A DNA stretch of 64,000 bases from Gaeumannomyces sp. JS-464 (lineage: Eukaryota; Ascomycota; Sordariomycetes; Magnaporthales; Magnaporthaceae), in assembly GCA_002197995.1 (NCBI GenBank), contig NGZR01000001.1:10292001-10356000 (forward strand), written 5' to 3'. A model generated the notes under the pieces. The model had not been told where the DNA came from, made no database searches, and saw nothing but the letters and a program-made list of their open reading frames with translations. Both the position numbers and the translations under genes were made by a program. Shown here in pieces: positions 34,503 through 45,556 of this stretch; position 1 is the stretch's first letter; every line of letters begins with the position of its first letter.

Positions 34503-34723
34503 TGGACCTGGAGGGCGGCGGCGGCGCGACGGGAGGTAATGATGGCGGGGCTGCTAGCCGGTTCGCAACGCCGCGGTCACCAAGACTGTCGAGAGCGCCG
34601 GTGGAGTTGCCGAGGGAGGAGGACGCGTGGTACGAGCTAGTCACGAGCCCGACGTTTGACGGGCCGGACTGGGCGCGCGAGTGGCGCGAGTTTGACGTCG
34701 AGTCGCAGGCTGGACGGCCATGA
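32742..34723 (+). CDS. Pth11-like (rhodopsin-domain) integral membrane protein, about 6 exons, frameshifts
   Basis: Seven-helix membrane protein without CFEM. Supported exons: 32742-32922 (first helix, ILSLILVSGFVLLRLYAKIV), 32990-33009, 33066-33102, from 33157 (GQHGGGYRIYELSRDDLIGF), and 33812-34723 after a 65-bp intron. The core includes YADTLVYGPTSFFTKVSLIL, the loop CRPIEGYWDQTIHAKCFNQR, and SIVRMVLVLQLQG. The segment 33236-33275 needs either an unusual intron or a one-base change. The cytoplasmic tail holds a 37-residue tandem repeat and 13 glutamines, and needs one extra C in the C5 run near 34153-34157 to stay open to the stop at 34723. Likely a surface-sensing receptor of the Pth11 class. 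Ligand unknown. Confidence 0.8.
34123..34307 (+). repeat. tandem repeat in receptor tail, period about 111 bp
   Basis: GAGGGAGCGAGCG(T/G)TCGTCGTC starts at 34123 and again at 34233. The homologous portion (SERSSSALVPPPETPTSPPP) is about 75 bp in each copy. Spacing is 110 bp here because copy 1 has one C fewer, which shifts the frame. Confidence 0.8.
34463..34501 (+). repeat. (CAG)13 microsatellite, polyglutamine
   Basis: Thirteen uninterrupted CAG units within the receptor tail, read as 13 glutamines between ALARR and MDLEGG. Confidence 0.95.
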
Positions 34724-35023
34724 GGATGTAATGAGCGGATATTTCGAATGGTGGCGCCCACCTGTTGTGTGATGATACGAGATATGTACTAGACCTGGTT
34801 TGGCTTGGCTTGGACGGTGGCTGTGCTCGGAGTTTGGCGGGTCATTGACGGGTTCAACCTCGGCGCAACGGATGGGAGGCAGATATGAAATATGAATGTG
34901 ATTCGATGAAGGACAGCAGGGGGTGGGCAGGGAACTTGAGCGCAGTGCCGGGTATCAAAAAGAAAATCTCGTCTCAGAGGCAGACAATCGAAACTGCAAA
35001 AATGACAGATGTTGAGGTGCTGA

Positions 35024-35105
35024 TGCCCCCAGGCGGGATCGAACCGCCGACCTCATCATTACGTAAGGGTACGAGTGACGCGCTCTACCACTGAGCTATA
35101 CGGGC
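35024..35105 (-). tRNA. tRNA-Thr (CGT) with 10-nt intron
   Basis: Cloverleaf on the minus strand: acceptor GCCCGTA pairing with TGGGGGC (one G-G mismatch and one wobble pair), D-arm TAGCTCAGTGGTAGAGC, anticodon stem CGTCA/TGATG, T-arm GGCGG-TTCGATC-CCGCC, discriminator A. The 7-nt loop CTCGTAA with anticodon CGT forms after removing ten nucleotides (CCCTTACGTA) one base 3' of the anticodon, the canonical intron position. Mature length is 72 nt before CCA addition. Confidence 0.93.
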
Positions 35106-35621
35106 TGTCATGGGTATTGGTGGACCGGATGTGATCTTATAAGACGAGTTGAGTCTCCACATCGAGTCTTGCACGACACTTGTGTCGCTTGCAGTCCGCA
35201 GAACATGGCATCACGGCTGCTGGGAGACAGAGAATCATAGGGAATAAAATCTAGCTTAAAGAGTGAAATCCGACTGCTGTGCTCGGAGCGCGCCGCTAGG
35301 TAGCTCGTTCCGCAGCGTGCTGGAAGGCTACATACTTGGAAAAAATGCCATCTCGAGATCCGGTCTCGTTTGTATCCATTGCCAACCAGGGCCGCCCATT
35401 TGGGCAAAACACCAAGCAACCTACAAATAATCACGTTGTTGAAACGTTGATACGCATCGTCCGCCACCACCAGAAAACCGAGTTTTCGTTGTTGCTCCTC
35501 TCCCAGAGAATCCTCTGCGTTCCTCCTTGGAAGTTGCCTTCTCCAGCGCATGGCAAGGCGTCCCTAGCATGCCCACCCTCTTCACCACCACCACCACCAC
35601 CAACACACCACCACCGCCACA

Positions 35622-37898
35622 CTACGCCCAGGCGCCCACAAGGCTCATCCCGATGGCGCCAAACAGCACCAGCAGGCAGGCGACCACGCGACGGCGGCCG
35701 CGCAGGACGCGCCAGCTCTCGTCGCTCAGAAAGTCCTCGGACAGCAGCTCGACGAGGGACGCAAAGACGAGCAGGCCCGACGAGATGGCGTTCATGGTGC
35801 CGACCAGCACGAGGCCGAACTCGGATTGCGGGTTGTACAGCGTGTGCGTCGCGATCCCGATGGCCTGTCCGATGGGGGTCCTGTTTGGTCGTGGTGGTTA
35901 GTGCTTTTATTGGGGCATGCTTGCGGCTTTGCGACGAGGTTTCCCATGATGGCGGGCATTTTCCGGCACATGCAGCAGATGAGGCGAGAAAGCGGGGAGA
36001 CGTACGTGCATCCGTAAGCCAGCGACATCAGCCAGGGCTGCCACGACTTTTCGGGCCAGGTGATGGCGGCGATGCGCGATCCGAGCGCCAGGCCCTCGAA
36101 CATTTCTGGTGTCTGTCAGCCGAGCCGCGACGCCGATAGGGGAAGAAGCATGGGCAAAAAAAACTCACGGTGGAACGAGATGGCGACCAGCAGGATGATG
36201 AACTCGTGCCCGACCGACACGCTCAGCGTCATGCCGATGAAGACGCTGTGGAACAGGATGCCGACCTCAAGCATCATGCACTGCAGAATGTCCTTCTGGT
36301 GCTGCTGCTGCGGCGTCAGCTGCACGGGCCCGCTGACGTGCCGCTGCTCCTCATCGACCGGCGCCTCGTCCTCGCCTGCCTTCTCGCCGGTGCCGGCCTG
36401 GCGCGCGGGCTCCGCCGGGGCGATGTCGCCCGTGGCCCGCGAGTCGACGCCGCGCACGTTGGATAGGCGCCGGCCCAGCGTCACGATCCCGTCGCTCCCG
36501 GCGGCCGCAGGGGCGACACTATCGCCCGACGACGTGGCAGCGGCAGCGACGCGCGCGGCAGACATGCACCCGCCAGCACCACCACCGCCGGCGCCGCCAT
36601 GGGCCATGTGGCGGGCGGGCTGCAGGACCATCTCGATGACGGTGACGAAGAAGACGCCCGCGAGCGCGATAGCGCCCGGCATGGCCGGATAATCATCGAC
36701 CCAGAAGCTGGACAGGCACTGGTTGGCCAGCAGGGTGAAGGCGGTGGGCAGCAGGTGCACAAACGCCGTGGCCAGCAGGACGCCCGTGCCGAAGTGGCGC
36801 ACGGTGAAGAAGAAGGACGGCGGCACGCGCAGGCGCGCGGGCAGGGCGCGGGCCAGCAGCGGGAAGGCGGCGGCCGAGAAGGAGACGAAGAGCACGATCA
36901 GGAGGGCGCCGACGTGCAGGGGCGTGTTGTACTGGTCCTCGGACCCCAGCCCGTCGGTCGGGCAGGTCGAGCGGCGGCCCAGGGGGCGGCGGGAGGCCGG
37001 GGTCGACGGCGACGGGGCCGGGGCTTGGCCATGGCCGCGCTGGGGCAGGTGATAGGCTGCTTCAGGGCGGGCGAGTGCCGCGGGTGGGCGGAGTCAGCGC
37101 TCATGCACGTAAGCGACCCCGATCGGGACGGCCTGGCCAATCGGGACCGGCTGGGCACGCCACCGCCCGTGGCGCCCAATGATTGTGGTGCGGTCGGGAC
37201 CAATGCTCGGGTGGCCAACGGCGCGATGCAGGGCGGCGGCGGCGGCGGCAGGGAAGAAACAGCAGAAAAGCAGGACTCACCAGCGCGGGGCGGGATTTCA
37301 GACAGGTACGAGGCCAGCAGTTCAGGGGTGCGCAGGCCGGACAGGAGGGCGGAGCAGACGAGGACCGAGGCGATCCAGAGCAGCCAGTCCCGGAGCGGAG
37401 ACGATGCGGCAATACGGGCCGCCGTGGTGGTGGTGGACGAGAGTGAGTGGCCTTCACCGCCAGTCACTCTCTCGCGGGGATGGGGTCCTGGGCGAGTCAG
37501 CTGGGCCCCTGGGCGGACAGGCGGATGAACAGGAGCGGGCAGAACAACACGGCACGGCAGGCCAACAGCATGGCAGGTTCATGCCATCACCGCGGGCGAG
37601 TGAGCGGCCCATGGCAGCGCAACGACAAAGACTCACCAAAGACGGACCGCCACCCCCAGGCAGAGGCCCCGCGGTCGGGCTGCAGCGGCGGGAGCGTAAA
37701 GTAGCCCTTCTGGTCGAGCCCTCCGCCGCCGGACCCGGTGCCGGCGCCGGCGCCGTCGCTGCCCTTGCGGTGCACGCGGGCGTTGGCGATGCCGTTGAGG
37801 TCCTGACACGTCGTGAGGTCCGGCGACAGGAACGGCGGGCTCTGGTTCCAGTCGGGGTGCTCCTCGAGCGGCTCGTCGGTGCGCGACGGGCAGTTCAT
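35622..37898 (-). CDS. ZIP-family zinc transporter, 5 exons
   Basis: Plasma-membrane divalent-metal (zinc/iron) importer. Exons: 37637-37898, 37281-37487, 36169-37056, 36006-36105, 35622-35880. All phases match and give 571 residues without any frameshift. Helix 1 is WLLWIASVLVCSALLSGL. Later come LHVGALLIVLFVSFSAAAF and the variable cytoplasmic loop with a short His/Gly motif (RHMAHGGAGGGG). The ZIP signature helices follow: EVGILFHSVFIGMTLSVSVG and LLVAISFHQMFEGLALGSR (His and Glu metal ligands), the latter split by the 63-bp intron. The C-terminus has the last three helices. In fungi such genes are usually induced by zinc limitation; no site for this was identified. The two largest introns (149 and 224 bp) are inferred from phase and conservation. 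Confidence 0.9.
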
Positions 37899-39099
37899 GG
37901 TGGCAGTGGATTCCGACGGGTGCTGTCTTGCAGCGATGTGTCGTTGGCTTTTGGTCCTGACGCTCGCGATGCCAGCAAGACGCAACGAGATAGGTACCTT
38001 GGATAAATAGAACAGTGGTGAAAAGTAAAGAAGACGCCGACACTGCAATGGCCGCGTGCTTCACTCCCTGCCTTGACAGACTGACGTGTGCGAGTGTGCC
38101 GGGTCACCAAAAAGGAGACGACGGCCAAGATTCCATCATCGCTCTCGCTTCGGCCCAAGGGGCGGTCAGGAGGAGCGCAGGTGGGTCTGCCAAGATGCGC
38201 CGGCTGCGCGTCTTCCGAGCCCGCCCGACACAGACGCGCCCAGAAGACGAGCCCTCCGGCACCGGTTCGGCGTCCATGTCGGCATCGAAAGGCGCCCCCC
38301 GCATGCTGACGCCAACTGCCAGGACTAGCACCCATGGACCTAGCCTGCTGCGCGTGTTCCCAAACTAGCGGACTAGCAGAAGCAGCTGATTCTGCATCTC
38401 GTCGGGCTGTCCAACGTGCTGTGCTGTCACGCATTTTTGTGGGCGTACATCGTGCGTCCATCGTGCCATTGGACGCCAATTAGCAATTAGCGCATGCGAT
38501 ACTGTTCCCTCCGAAATCACCCTGGTTCGCCGTTCGTATTTTTCCATGTCAGCACATACCCCGGGGTCCCTGAAACGTCAGCCACCCTTGGCGGGCGCTG
38601 AGAGCAAACTGAGCAAAGTGACAGCAGTCAAGCAGGGCATAATATTACAGGCCTGAGTTCACCCAAGACCCAAATCCAGAGCACGGCAAAACAAACCCAA
38701 GCCACGCCCGTCCATTATACAGTGTCCAATATCCACCATTTCGTGCTCGACCATTACCAAAGATCCAAGCCAGGTTCGCTAGAAAATCAAGGAAACGACA
38801 AATGGGATAGCCGCCAGAGAAAAAGTCTCCCAGACTCGCCAGTGGTATCATGAACCCGGTATCCCCAAGCCAGTATGCATGTCTGGAGCATTGCCCAGAA
38901 TCCAGTAACAGATCAGAAAGGGCGTGTCGCCAGGTCGATGTGACCAAGAGGTGGGAATCATTGTTTTGTGCCGAGGTCGTGAAGGTGATGAGAGTCGTAA
39001 ATCGGGCGTAAGACGCAAGGAGAAGAGAGGGTCCAGAAAAGCCCTGGGTGCCCTGGACAAAGAAAAAGAACAAATGAAAACTTTCCGTGTCGAATCCAT
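37899..39099. other. intergenic, no supported gene
   Basis: About 1.2 kb: ZIP promoter on the left and the 3' region of the following leftward gene on the right. No coding frame supported. Confidence 0.45.
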
Positions 39100-39313
39100 T
39101 CATTCACCCGTCATCCCCCACCATCCCATCTCGACGCCGCCCGCCGCGGTGCCGCCGACGGCGCTGATGCGCACCGCCTTCATGCGCGGCATGGGCGCGT
39201 ACAGAGGCGGCTCGGGCGCTGTCGCCGTGGCCAGGCTGTGCTGCTGGTGGTGCTGGCTGTAGTGGCGGTCGGGCGACGACGACTCGGCGCGCCCGCGGCT
39301 GGAACGCCCTCGG

Positions 39314-39345
<32 letters not shown>

Positions 39346-42344
39346 ACGAGCATCCCCGTCGGACGGCGGCACGCTGCCTCGCGGCGAGCGCGACCGCTGC
39401 TGGTGGCGGGTCGGCAGCGCCACCGGGGCGAACTGTCGCTGGCTGTTCTGGCGCGACGGGGGCGACAGTCCGGCGCCGGGCTGGGGCGCGGGCTCCCGGG
39501 GCGGCTGCCTCTGCGCCTGGCGCTGGGCCGCGGCGCGCCGGTAGGCCCTGGACGACTCGACGCGCTCGAGCGGGGCGAGGCGGTCCTCGGCCGTGGGCGG
39601 CGCCGACGTCCGACCCGGCATAGGGAAGGCGGCCGTGATGTCGTCCTCGTCGTGCGCCTCGTCCAGCAGGTCGTCGAACTCGTCCAGGATGCTCCGCGGC
39701 GCCGACGAGGGCGCGGCCGCCGTGTCGAGGATCCGGCGGCCCTTGGCGGCGGCGGACGCGAACGCGGCGGTTAGCGGCGACAAGGGCGACGCGGGCCTGT
39801 CGTCGCGTCTGCTGGACGACGATTTGCCGCCGGACGAGGGCGACGCCGCCCTCCGTCTCGGCTGCGACGAGCCCGACGAGAGCTTGTGGCGGTGGCCCGG
39901 GCGCGGCGGCAGCGCGACGGACACGTTGCTGGTGCTGGAGCGGCCGCGGTGGTGGCCGTGCGAGGCCGTGCTGCTCCCGCCGGCCGTGGCGCGCGAGATG
40001 CGGCCGCTGCTGACGCCCAGGGCGGGCGGGCTGGCGCGGAACTCGGCGCGCGAGCTGGCGCGCGAGTCGGTCACAGCGCTCTCGTACTCGGCGAGGATGC
40101 TCTCGCGCATGCGCGCGCGCTTGAGGCGGAGGGCCGCGAGCAGGAGCTCCTCCTGCCGCGTGACGGCCATGTACCGCGACGACGATGGCGGCGTCTCTGA
40201 GCGCGAGTCCTCGGTCGTGGTCGTGGTCGTGGTGACGGTTGTTGTGGTGCGAGTGGGTGGCTTGGGCTGGGACGAGTGCAGGGAGGACGCATGGTCGGTG
40301 CTTGCCCTCGGGGCCGACGCCTGCTCGCTGAGCTCCTCCCCCTCCTCCTCTTCCTCTACTTCCGGCGGCGGCTCGAAGTTGAGAGCCGACGAGTTGTGCT
40401 GCGAGCGCAGATAAAAGTCGACCGAGGCGGTCGACGACTGGTGGTGGTGTGATGGGCGGGTTGGGACCATGACGATGTTCTTGGTCTCGCGCCCCGGGTT
40501 CGCCTTGGACTTTTGCTGGGCCGACGAGTGGACCGAGAGCCCGGCGGGAGGGCCGGCGGTAAGGATGCTGGCGATGCTGCTGTTGAGGGTGTTGATGGTG
40601 AGATTCGAAGTTGTCGACAGGCGCGAAGGCGCGCGTGCCAGATTCTGCTTGATGGTTGTCGTGGCCGTCGCCGTCGCCGTGGCCAGAGAGCTGGTTCTCG
40701 GGTTGACCGTCGGCGGCGCAAAGGCATGCGCGGGCTTGGCGGCCTTTGCGGCCTTGGGCTCGATGCCGTTGCCGCGCTTGGTCGCCGCCAGAGGCGTGGC
40801 AGCGGCCATCTTGGCAGCGCGCGGGTCGCCTCTCCTCGCGGGCGCCATGCTCGAGCGGGCGCCAGCCGGCAGAGGGGGCAGCTCGCTGGTGGGCGGGTCC
40901 CCCGGGCTCTCGGGCGGCATCAGACGGACGACTTGGACGGAGTGTCGAGGAAGTCGTCGTCCGAGTCAGACGAGAGCGAGAGCACGCTGTTCTGCTTGAG
41001 GTCCATCTCAAACCCGCTCTGCGTCGTGCGCTTGCTGGCCTTGGACGTGCGCGTGTGCCGGCTCGACACGCTCGCCGAGCAGTCACCGACGAGCCCCGCC
41101 GCCGCCAGCGCTTTGCTGCTCATTGAGCCGGAGGCCGGCGCCGGCGGCTGCTGCTGCTGCGGCGTGAGCACGGCAGTGTCGGGAGTCTCGGTGCCGCTCC
41201 CGCCCTCGCGCGGCGTCGAGAGGCCCCCGCTCGGAGGCCTCGCCGTCGAGCTCGAGACGGTCGTGTCGGGCGACAGGTACCCCTGGCTGGAAGGCGAGAA
41301 CGGGGACTGGGCCGGGCGCGCGCCGTGGTGGGCGGCGTCGCCAGCACCGGGCTCGGCCTGCGACGGGGACAGCACGCCGCGGAACAGCAGCTGCTGCTCG
41401 TAGTGGCTGTATAGGTTATGTAGCGCGTTGGCCTGCGATTGGCTCTGCGCGGCTTTGGCGCCGTTCTCCTTGGCGCTTTTGCTCGACGCATCCTCAGCGT
41501 GCGTGTCTCTCCTCAGCGCGCTGCCGATCAGGTCGGCCATCGAGTTCCGCTGCTTGGGCTCCACGCGCTGGCGTATTGGCGGCGGGTGTGAAGGCTGCTC
41601 CTGATGTGTGTGCTGCTGCACATGTGACAGTCGACTATCGCTAAACGTCTCGTGGCCCATCACTGACGCTCTGCTGCCCCTGCCGCCCCCTGGCAGGTTG
41701 GCCTGCGATGAGCGGTTGACGACCCGCGGCAGGATGTGCGACAGGTCCAGGCGCGCCGGCTTCTTCCTGTCGCGCCCATCCGCCGCGGCGCCGGGGCGGA
41801 TGGTCGGGATGCCCATGGCCATGGCGGACGACGACGTCTGCTGCGAGATGGACAGCGGCTGCTTGGACTTATCGTAGTACGAGGCGATGGTCGAGCTCGA
41901 CTGCCGCCGGCGCATGCTCGAAACGTCGTCCGTCTCGTCTCCCGAGGGCGCCTCGCCGCCCGCCCCGAGCGCCGTCAGCCGCCGATCGAGCGCCCGCGAG
42001 ATGACGCCCGACTCGACCTCGTCCTGTCCCTCGTGGTCTTTGCTGTCCCGTTCCCTTTGCGTCTGCTGCCTCGTCCTCCCGTTGGCGTTGGGCGTCCTGC
42101 CCTCGTCCGCCACGCTCTCTGCGTCCTCCGAGATGCTGATGCTGATGCCCGAGTTGGACCAGGCGTCCCAGGCGCCGCCGTCGACGTTGATGTCGGACGT
42201 GCCCAGGATCCTCTGCGCCTTGGTCAGCGACGTCGGCTGCTGCCGCGGCCCCTGCCCGGCGCCCGACGACGGCAGCGGGAGCGGCGACGGGGGCTGCTTC
42301 GCCCTGGACCGCCGGCCCGGGATGGGGAAGTTGAATCGAGGCAT
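39100..42344 (-). CDS. large low-complexity fungal protein, split by one frameshift
   Basis: Two long frames on the minus strand meet at 40920, where the upstream TGA overlaps the downstream ATG (TGATG). A fungal nuclear gene pair of this kind is unlikely, so a single gene of about 1081 codons with one missing base near 40920 is preferred. The start at 42344 (MPRFNFPIPGRRSRA) begins with a motif seen in Sordariomycete hypothetical proteins, followed by LTKAQRILGTSDINVDGGAW. The protein is Ser/Pro/Arg-rich, with nine glutamines near 39316-39342, a Thr-rich run, an acidic run (EVEEEEEGEELSE) and short helices (TRQEELLLAALRLKRARM). It ends in VGGTAAGGVEMGWWGMTG. No domain recognised, no signal peptide. 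Function unknown. Confidence 0.75.
39316..39342 (-). repeat. (CAG)9 microsatellite, polyglutamine
   Basis: Nine CTG units on the plus strand, read as nine glutamines on the minus strand within the large low-complexity protein. Confidence 0.9.
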
Positions 42345-42995
42345 GCCGGCGGCGGCAGAGCGTTGCCCTGGGGGCGCTCGTCGGTGCGCTCTGCGGCTAG
42401 CAGGCCAGGATTCGGAGCCGTCTTGGTGGTGCGGTCGTTCCCATGGATGTCGTTCGGTTGCCGAGTGCGAGACTGGTTGCTGGCCCTGCGCCGAGGCTGA
42501 TGGTGTTCCTGACAGACACGTCCCTCGCAGCGTCCTGGTCGGGCGGTCGTGCTGCCTATAGCAAGGGAAACGATGAATGAATCGCACAAGGCGGGGGCAG
42601 GGTCTACGGCGCAGAGGCGGCGGCGAGGGCTCTTAACATGAGCAGGCCCGCATGCTACGGCAGCCCACAGGTAGGGGTGTGGGCGGAATTTGCACGCTAT
42701 CCAGAGTGCGTGACGGGGCGGGGCCGATGGGGTGGTATGGGTGTCCAGTGTGGTGGGGAGGCAAGCCGCCCCTGTCTTTCCCCTCTGGCGGCTGCTAGAG
42801 GGGAAGGTGCTGCGCTGGCCTGTCGAAGCGGTGAGGGGGCCGGTCGGTGGCCTGCTGAGCTAATGCGCTGCGATCGAGGGCTATCGGTGGCGGTTGGTCA
42901 ATGGCGTCGACTGCCGGATCGCGGAAAAGGGGGTTGGCGTCGGCAGTATGGCTTGGTAGTCGAATCTGCTGTCTGTCGTTTCTTGTTGCGTCTGG

Positions 42996-43075
42996 CTCTG
43001 TTCTGGCCTGGCTCTGTTCTGGCCTGGCTCTGTTCTGGCCTGGCTCTGTTCTGGCCTGGCTCTGTTCTGGCCTGG
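42996..43075. repeat. 16-bp minisatellite, 5 exact copies
   Basis: CTCTGTTCTGGCCTGG repeated five times without change; the period is not a multiple of three, so it opens frames on both strands that should not be called genes. Confidence 0.95.
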
Positions 43076-44313
43076 CTCTACTCCCTGTATCTGGCTCCGT
43101 TCTCCTTCTGGTTCTGGTCGCGATGCTCGGTCGATATCGAAGACAGCGCCTTGGGGAAGCAAGAGAAAAATTTCTCAGAACAAAACAGAAAAGAAACTCA
43201 GCCAGCGGCCCCCGCCAATAATTCCCAGACCAAAATAGCGACGAACCGTGCTCACGCTGGCGTCGATGAATGCGCGAAGCCGAACAGGGACAGGCTCGGT
43301 TGGGTGTCAGGCAAGGGGTAAGGGGCCCTGGTCAAGCACGACTGCTCACCGGCGCCCATTTCTTTCGTATTTTATTAGTCGACTTGTGGACTCAGCGGCC
43401 GAGATCAACCCGCCGATATGTCAGGCTGGCTTGCTGTCAATTTCGGGGCCCAATGGCTGACCACGACACGACGCTTGGTGACATGACAGCCTGCCAAAGG
43501 ATCTGTGTAGTGCCCGGGACTCGTGAGCCTCGACCGCTCCTCGGCCTGCTCATGGTCACCGTCTGCCACGGCCAGGGTCGGCAGGTCACCTCACGGCTGC
43601 CACGCATCGTCCCAGGGACATCCAGGCACCACGAGGCTCCGTGATTGGAGGCTAAGAGTCCTGCGTGGGAAGGCTCCCCAGCACGCCCAACCGCAGGAAA
43701 AGCAACTGGCAGGTCAGCGCCGTTTGATGTTTGACGCGCCTGAATTTGACACCCCGGAATCCAAAAAGCCACAACTGGCAGACCGTCCAGTACCAGCGCT
43801 CAGAGATCTGGCTTCTTTACCCGGCGCTAGGTCCCAGTCAGGCCATGATGCGCGCTACAGACACGCTAAACTCATTATTCGCCAGGAAAACAGAAATGCA
43901 GACTGTCAAGCCGTCGACCAAGCCCCTTTCCCGGCCTAGCGCTGGAGCTGAATGGCCATGTCTGCAGCGCAGAGCGGTTGGATTTCAGCGCCTCGGACGA
44001 AGCCCCCTGCCCTTGACCCCTGTTCCCAGAGGTTGTCCCTAGCAAACATTCTTATTACCTGCAGGTCACAATGACGCTTGCTCGGCACTTCAAGGGCCTT
44101 TTCCCCTCCTCGGCCCCTGAGTCGTTCCCAAGCTGCTCCAAAACGCAGATTTTCTGGTCCCCCAAAACCCGCAGCGAGATTGCTGGATGCGCACGCAACC
44201 ACCCGTCCATGCCTGCACCCACGATTCTCCAGAAAGCTTTGATGGCTACCCACACACCTCCAGGCCCGGGCGCGGTGGGGCAACAGCGCATGCGTGACGC
44301 GCTGGTTTGCCTC

Positions 44314-44331
44314 TTTTTTTTTTTTTTTTTT
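44314..44331. repeat. T18 homopolymer
   Basis: Eighteen consecutive T residues in the gene-poor stretch. Confidence 0.9.
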
Positions 44332-44873
44332 GGCTCCGGCGAGTGCAACGCTCCAGTTGGAGGTTGGTTGACGATCGAGTCGCATTCACAACTGCAGCGA
44401 AACCTGTGGCGGGCGGGGGTCAGTGCTAAGATCTGGCCCCTGAAGCGCTGCCGGCCCCGTGGCTTCCTCGTCGCCATGTGCACGCAAGGCGCCAAGGACG
44501 CTCGACCCAGCATGATGAGAGGGCAGGCAAAATACCGAGGCATAGCCCACATGCTCGGGGCAGCCGACTCGACGCTAGCGAGTCCGTGCAAGTGTCAACC
44601 GGCGCCATCGACAAGTGCTGATGGCCGCGTCCGTTGGCGCGGTCGTGCGCCGGTCAATGTGTCCGGCTCACCAGCCCCAGCGCTGCAACGCCTGCCACCG
44701 TCAGTTTAGGCTCGGCAGGGGATTGCTTTTCGATTTTGCTTATTTTGTCACCCCTTATTGCTGCCTCTCACTCCTGCCACCAATTCACGTGTTCCCAGCA
44801 AACGGTCCAGCCCACAGGCCGCCCTGAAACGTGGGGTCGGCTTCAGACCTGTGGGCACGGGGCTTCCTCTTGT

Positions 44874-44896
44874 GGCCTGTGGCCTGTGGCCTGTGG
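44874..44896. repeat. TGGCCTG heptamer repeat
   Basis: Three adjacent copies of TGGCCTG followed by a partial unit; no associated gene. Confidence 0.7.
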
Positions 44897-45537
44897 CTGA
44901 GCCCGGCCGAGATTGCACTGTCCTGTGCTCGACAAACACGAGAAGCAGCAAACACGTCGAGATGGCACGTCAACCAAGGCTGTCCCATGGACACCGATGG
45001 GATCGCGGTCGGGATTGACCACGTCGGACGATCTGGCTTGTGGAGCCATCCGCGCAGCCCGGGAGATGGAATGATAGCCGACACGGAAAAATCTGGAAAT
45101 ACGGTTTGTCTGAAGAGGCACTTTCCCTGCGGACGGCGTGGCCTTTTCTCGCCCAGTGTGGAAGGTAGCTGGAGGAGCAGAATTTTCCGCCGTCGTCTTG
45201 GCCGTATAATACGCCAGCTAAGCCCAACGAGCCGTTGCGATTGGACCTCCCAGAGCCGCCTGTCACTTCGAGGAGGTCGGGCTTCAGGTTTGCTATATTC
45301 CGTGGTCCTGCCTATAAGCTGGCACTCCTCCCGACCTGCCGCCGCAGAAGCTAGCACCGGCTGCCGGCAATCTCATACCCTCGCACCCACTTCATCGACC
45401 TGTTCAGGTCCACCCTGTCCCTTCCAGGGCCGTCTTTCTGGTGCCTAGGAGAGGACCTCGCCAATAGCGCCAGCAAGAAGCACCAAAAGGGGCTAGTCCA
45501 TCTCCCTGTCGATGTCGTGCGTCCTCCTTTGGGGAGG

Positions 45538-45556
45538 CCCCCCCCCCCCCCCCCCC
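45538..45556. repeat. C19 homopolymer
   Basis: Nineteen consecutive C residues, a potential polymerase-slippage or G-quadruplex-forming site on the opposite strand. Confidence 0.9.

Noticed and set aside
39104..41086. 660-codon open frame on the minus strand overlapping the large low-complexity gene
   Set aside because: Arginine/histidine-rich shadow of the real frame; composition and lack of any motif show it is not coding.
42901..43162. Hydrophobic or Gln/Arg repeat proteins over the 16-bp minisatellite
   Set aside because: The repeat period is not a multiple of three and every frame is open by chance, giving cyclic peptides.
45538..45556. C19 run as part of a CRISPR or structured repeat
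   Set aside because: Simple homopolymer without repeat-spacer organisation; CRISPR arrays are not expected in a fungal nuclear genome.
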